64,000 nt of DNA from UBA6059 sp040219045. GTDB lineage: Bacteria; Bacteroidota; Bacteroidia; Cytophagales; Cyclobacteriaceae. This document shows, piece after piece, positions 61,352-64,000 of the stretch. Within the stretch, counting starts at the first letter, position 1; each line of letters starts with the position of its first letter. Where the stretch lies: positions 3,038,001 to 3,102,000 of the forward strand of contig OZ245881.1 of NCBI GenBank assembly GCA_965229505.1, in the 5' to 3' direction. The translations under genes and the position numbers were made by a program. The notes under the pieces are model-generated. The model worked only from the letters and a program-made list of their open reading frames with translations. It made no database searches and was not told where the DNA came from.

Positions 61352-63219
61352 AGCCTATACCCCTGAATTTCGACCTGGATGCGGTCGCCACCGCCTGCTG
61401 TGTAGCGGATTTTTTTGATGAGGGTGAGGGCGTCTTGTGAGCGCACCTTGCGGACGGGTGAGTTCATGAGCTCGTTGAACTTCTCCTGGGTGACGGTGGC
61501 GTAGTGGTACAGCAGCCGATCCTGTGCGGCGATGAAGGCTACTGCAGCTGCCCATGGGCCGTCATCGATCAGATTGTCGGGACCGTTGAATCGCAGGGCA
61601 TAGTCGGCTATGCTGTTGCCGCGGTTATCGATGTTGTCGGAGGTGGCCATGTAGACTTCTGTGCTAGAGCCGGTATTGATGACCAGCTGTGAGCCGTGCC
61701 AGATGACTGCTCTGTTCTTCAGGGATGCGTTGACCTTGGCATCATAGTCTGCCGGGAATTTTTCCGATAGGGAGTTGTCCACCTGTGGCATGTAGCTGGT
61801 GCGCTCATTGCGGACGTGGAATACCTTGGCAGTGTAGCTGGCATCCTCGATATAGTCTACATCGATATCTATGGTCTTACCTGGGCCATCATAGCCAGTG
61901 ACCGTGACCCACTCGTCATATACACCGGGTATACGAAGTAGATCATCGCTCGCAAATGAGGACGGCATGAAGTTAGTACTGGTGATGGTGATGCGCACTG
62001 AGCCGCTATTGTCGGTGATGGTGAAGTCATGCTGGAGCGTGGGGATCTGGCCGTAGCGATCGCGGTGCATGGGGATGGCCGGGCAGGATACCTCCGCTAC
62101 AGCTTCGGTACCTGCTCCTGACACAGTGCGTGGAAAGAGATCATCAGCATAGAAGTCCCACTGCTCCTGGTTGGTGGATTCGTTGAAGGCGTACTTATAC
62201 CAGGCGTTCTCAAGGATGACGAAGCAGTAGTCACCGGTATCTCCAGAGGGCAGGTCGTCGATATCATCTACTGTAGCGAGTAGCGTACCCTGTAGCTCGG
62301 TTGGGTTTTCGGATACGTGAAGATCGGAGGTTTGATCTGATGTAGCAAAGCTAAACTTGATGCCCTCGATCTCACTCCGGTGCGAGGTGGTCTTGTAGAT
62401 CTGATCGGTGAGGTCGATCTCTCTGCCGTCTGCCATCAGTCGGTCATAGCTCTGGAGGATGATCTCTTTGCTGTTTTCCAAGACGGTGAAGTCAGCGGCG
62501 AGAAAACAGGCTACTGACTTGAGTAGCTGTCGCACGGTCATGTCGGGGCAGATGTCGCTCAGCTCCTTGGTGTTGGCGGTGATGCGCCTACCGGGAAAGT
62601 AGATGCGCTGGCCAGTGTCGCCAGAGGCGGTAGCGAGATCGATGAGGTCATAGCCAATGGCCTTGAGTGTACGCCTGACCAACTCGATGGCCTGGAAAAA
62701 ATGAATGTTGGGACTGGAGGCGCTGACGCTGTTGTACTCTGTGCTGAAGAAGGTGTCGATGAGGGGAAACTTCACCCATGGGTCGGCATCTGCATTGACG
62801 GTGGCAGTGTTGACGTTGGTCTGGGCGTAGAGGGTAGCGTCGTACTCATCGAGGATGTCGCACAGTGCGGTATCGAGCTGGCTGGTGATGGGCAGGCTGA
62901 GGCTCTCAAAGGTGCCGCGGTAGCTGGTGGCATCATCACTTTCGTAGAGTGTGAAGGTGCCGTACATCAGTGGGTTGTTGCCGACCCGGAGCTGTGCGGC
63001 GAGACTACCGGTGAAGCCGTTGACTTCATTGTCAGGGTCTCCGGCGTGGTTGAAGATCAGCTCATTGCCCTCCCGTGGCAGGTCAAAGTCGTAGGAGTAG
63101 GCAAAGTTGAGCGATAGCAGGTTGAAGAAGTCGACATCACGCTCCAGCTGGATGGTGGTGCCGGGGTACATGACCACTGGCGCTAGTGGGTCTCCGAGGT
63201 AGAGTGATACGTCTCTCAT
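61348..63219 (-). CDS. Prophage-type virion or tail-associated protein candidate
   Basis: A 623-residue protein with no signal peptide. It is rich in Thr, Asp and beta strands, and starts MRDVSLYLGDPLAPVVMYPGTTIQLERDVDFFNLL. The pattern of a plain N-terminus, many short strands and a VRQLLKSVACFLAADFTVLENSKEIIL segment recalls tail or baseplate components, but I recognise no named family. The four-base overlap with the VWA gene upstream (ATGA) shows cotranslation. GC content looks higher than in neighbouring core genes. Structural phage role is inference. Confidence 0.6.
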   Translation of the reverse strand: MRDVSLYLGDPLAPVVMYPGTTIQLERDVDFFNLLSLNFAYSYDFDLPREGNELIFNHAGDPDNEVNGFTGSLAAQLRVGNNPLMYGTFTLYESDDATSYRGTFESLSLPITSQLDTALCDILDEYDATLYAQTNVNTATVNADADPWVKFPLIDTFFSTEYNSVSASSPNIHFFQAIELVRRTLKAIGYDLIDLATASGDTGQRIYFPGRRITANTKELSDICPDMTVRQLLKSVACFLAADFTVLENSKEIILQSYDRLMADGREIDLTDQIYKTTSHRSEIEGIKFSFATSDQTSDLHVSENPTELQGTLLATVDDIDDLPSGDTGDYCFVILENAWYKYAFNESTNQEQWDFYADDLFPRTVSGAGTEAVAEVSCPAIPMHRDRYGQIPTLQHDFTITDNSGSVRITITSTNFMPSSFASDDLLRIPGVYDEWVTVTGYDGPGKTIDIDVDYIEDASYTAKVFHVRNERTSYMPQVDNSLSEKFPADYDAKVNASLKNRAVIWHGSQLVINTGSSTEVYMATSDNIDNRGNSIADYALRFNGPDNLIDDGPWAAAVAFIAAQDRLLYHYATVTQEKFNELMNSPVRKVRSQDALTLIKKIRYTAGGGDRIQVEIQGYRL

Positions 63220-64000
63220 AATACAAATCCTAGTTCCTCCAGTGCGTCGGTCACCTGATCGAGATAATAGGTGGCGGCTGCACCGTTGGTGATGTCGTAC
63301 TTATACACAAACTCTGATCGGTTGCTCAGTCCATTAGACCCGGCATAGTTGCCAGAGCCTGTCTGCACTGCCTGCAGGAATGACTTGAAGGCTTCATTGC
63401 TACTGCCTGTGCCTAGTACCTGGAATATCACGCCGCGGTAGTAGTTGGCACTATAGGTACTGAGTCTGCTGAGTAGTGTGGCCAGGTCTGAGTCATAGTT
63501 GGCAGTGCGGGTGCCGTCGAAGTTGGTGCCGTGATAGTCATTATTAGCTTCATCCTGGAAGACCATCACTACTACATTGCCCTCTGGTGGATCTTCATCG
63601 AGATAGTTGAGCATACGCAGGGTGCGCTCATTGAATTCTCCGCTAGGCCCCACACTCGTGACGGTGACCCGCTCATCGTAGAGATCATCGTCATTGTCAT
63701 AAAACCCAATCAATGCTGGTCGTAGTAGTGTATCAACCATGGTCTCCAGTGGTGAGAGTGTGGCGGACATGCTACCGCTATTGTCAAAGTACATGAAGAT
63801 ATGGGTGGTATTCGTGATCTTGAGGGTCTCCACCTCGGTCTTGATGCCTCCGATCCTGTCCAGTGCATAGTCTACTGATGCGCGACGGTACTGCAGCTGC
63901 ATCGCCCGGGCGTTGGTCTTCTTGCTGGGCAGGGTGATGCTGGCGTTTTGGAAGATGATGGGCAGTAGCACCTGCTGTCCATTGATCGACTGGTACTCAT
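63216..64000 (-). CDS. VWA-domain protein on the prophage-like element, 5' end cut
   Basis: The frame is open to the window edge (EYQSINGQQVLLPIIFQNA before the GTG at 63971), so the true start lies outside. A von Willebrand A fold is shown by the MIDAS YFDNSGSMS, followed by the VVMVFQDEANNDYHG strand and VIFQVLGTGSSNEAF. Its N-terminal part is unlike cellular VWA proteins. It is translationally coupled to the 623-residue gene. A tail-tip or adhesion role can be imagined but is not shown. Confidence 0.72.
   Translation of the reverse strand, partial: EYQSINGQQVLLPIIFQNASITLPSKKTNARAMQLQYRRASVDYALDRIGGIKTEVETLKITNTTHIFMYFDNSGSMSATLSPLETMVDTLLRPALIGFYDNDDDLYDERVTVTSVGPSGEFNERTLRMLNYLDEDPPEGNVVVMVFQDEANNDYHGTNFDGTRTANYDSDLATLLSRLSTYSANYYRGVIFQVLGTGSSNEAFKSFLQAVQTGSGNYAGSNGLSNRSEFVYKYDITNGAAATYYLDQVTDALEELGFVL

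Noticed and set aside
62701..63117. 138-residue Gly/Val/Glu-rich plus-strand frame inside the tail-like gene
   Set aside because: Antisense to the 623-residue gene; its composition follows from the GC-rich codon bias of that gene.
1..64000. CRISPR array
   Set aside because: No set of regularly spaced repeats was seen, and no cas gene is present.

Overview
The window reads as chromosomal DNA of a Bacteroidota bacterium, most likely a marine or soil member of the Cytophagales (inference). Supporting signs are a secreted amylase with a type IX secretion (T9SS) C-terminal sorting domain, a PorE-like TPR/beta-propeller/OmpA protein, a BlaR1-type sensor protease fused to a TonB C-terminus, the Bacteroidota form of ComEC without a metallo-beta-lactamase domain, TAnnTTTG-type promoter elements, and starts with little Shine-Dalgarno signal.

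Layout. 1-12.1 kb is core: lon (cut by the left edge), a PorE-like envelope protein, the rseP-dxr-GH3 operon, a methyltransferase, an HtrA protease and dnaA. 12.4-16.3 kb carries methylmalonyl-CoA mutase (mutA-mutB); its partner epimerase lies apart at 30 kb. 16.3-20.5 kb encodes a very large TPR-CHAT protein. 20.6-33.6 kb holds an aldo/keto reductase, cystathionine beta-synthase, a small PIN toxin-antitoxin pair, an ECF sigma/anti-sigma/outer-membrane operon, a MoxR-CoxE pair, an A-type Fe-S carrier, epimerase-thiL, and a BlaI/BlaR1-TonB sensor pair with a clear dyad operator. 33.6-37.4 kb is a 1212-residue GH13 amylase with a module used three times and a LacI-type operator in its leader. 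39-41.2 kb is a sulfur-handling operon (SQR-like oxidoreductase, TusE, DsrE-like). 41.3-48.4 kb holds a sortilin-like propeller protein, a dimethylargininase-like enzyme with a permease, and a membrane glycosyltransferase-like protein.

48.4-55.8 kb is accessory and scarred. It has an intact Xre-RES toxin-antitoxin pair, with a composite fossil upstream made from a decayed RES copy joined to a copy of a piece of the permease gene 2 kb away. It also has an AAA/DUF4143 ATPase whose start codon lies in one of two tandem palindromes, then comEC, then a wrecked PIN toxin-antitoxin module (internal deletion plus one-base frameshift). Core genes return at 55.8-58.4 kb (GNAT, phoH, SAM hydroxide adenosyltransferase, monooxygenase). 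At 58.47 kb a tRNA-Leu(CAA) is followed within 40 bp by a tyrosine recombinase, a RadC-type protein and prophage-like genes running off the right edge. This is best read as one end of an integrated element.

Four convergent gene pairs share their stop codons in a 4-nt overlap and a fifth pair abuts exactly, which shows a compact genome. No CRISPR array, rRNA or complete insertion sequence was seen.
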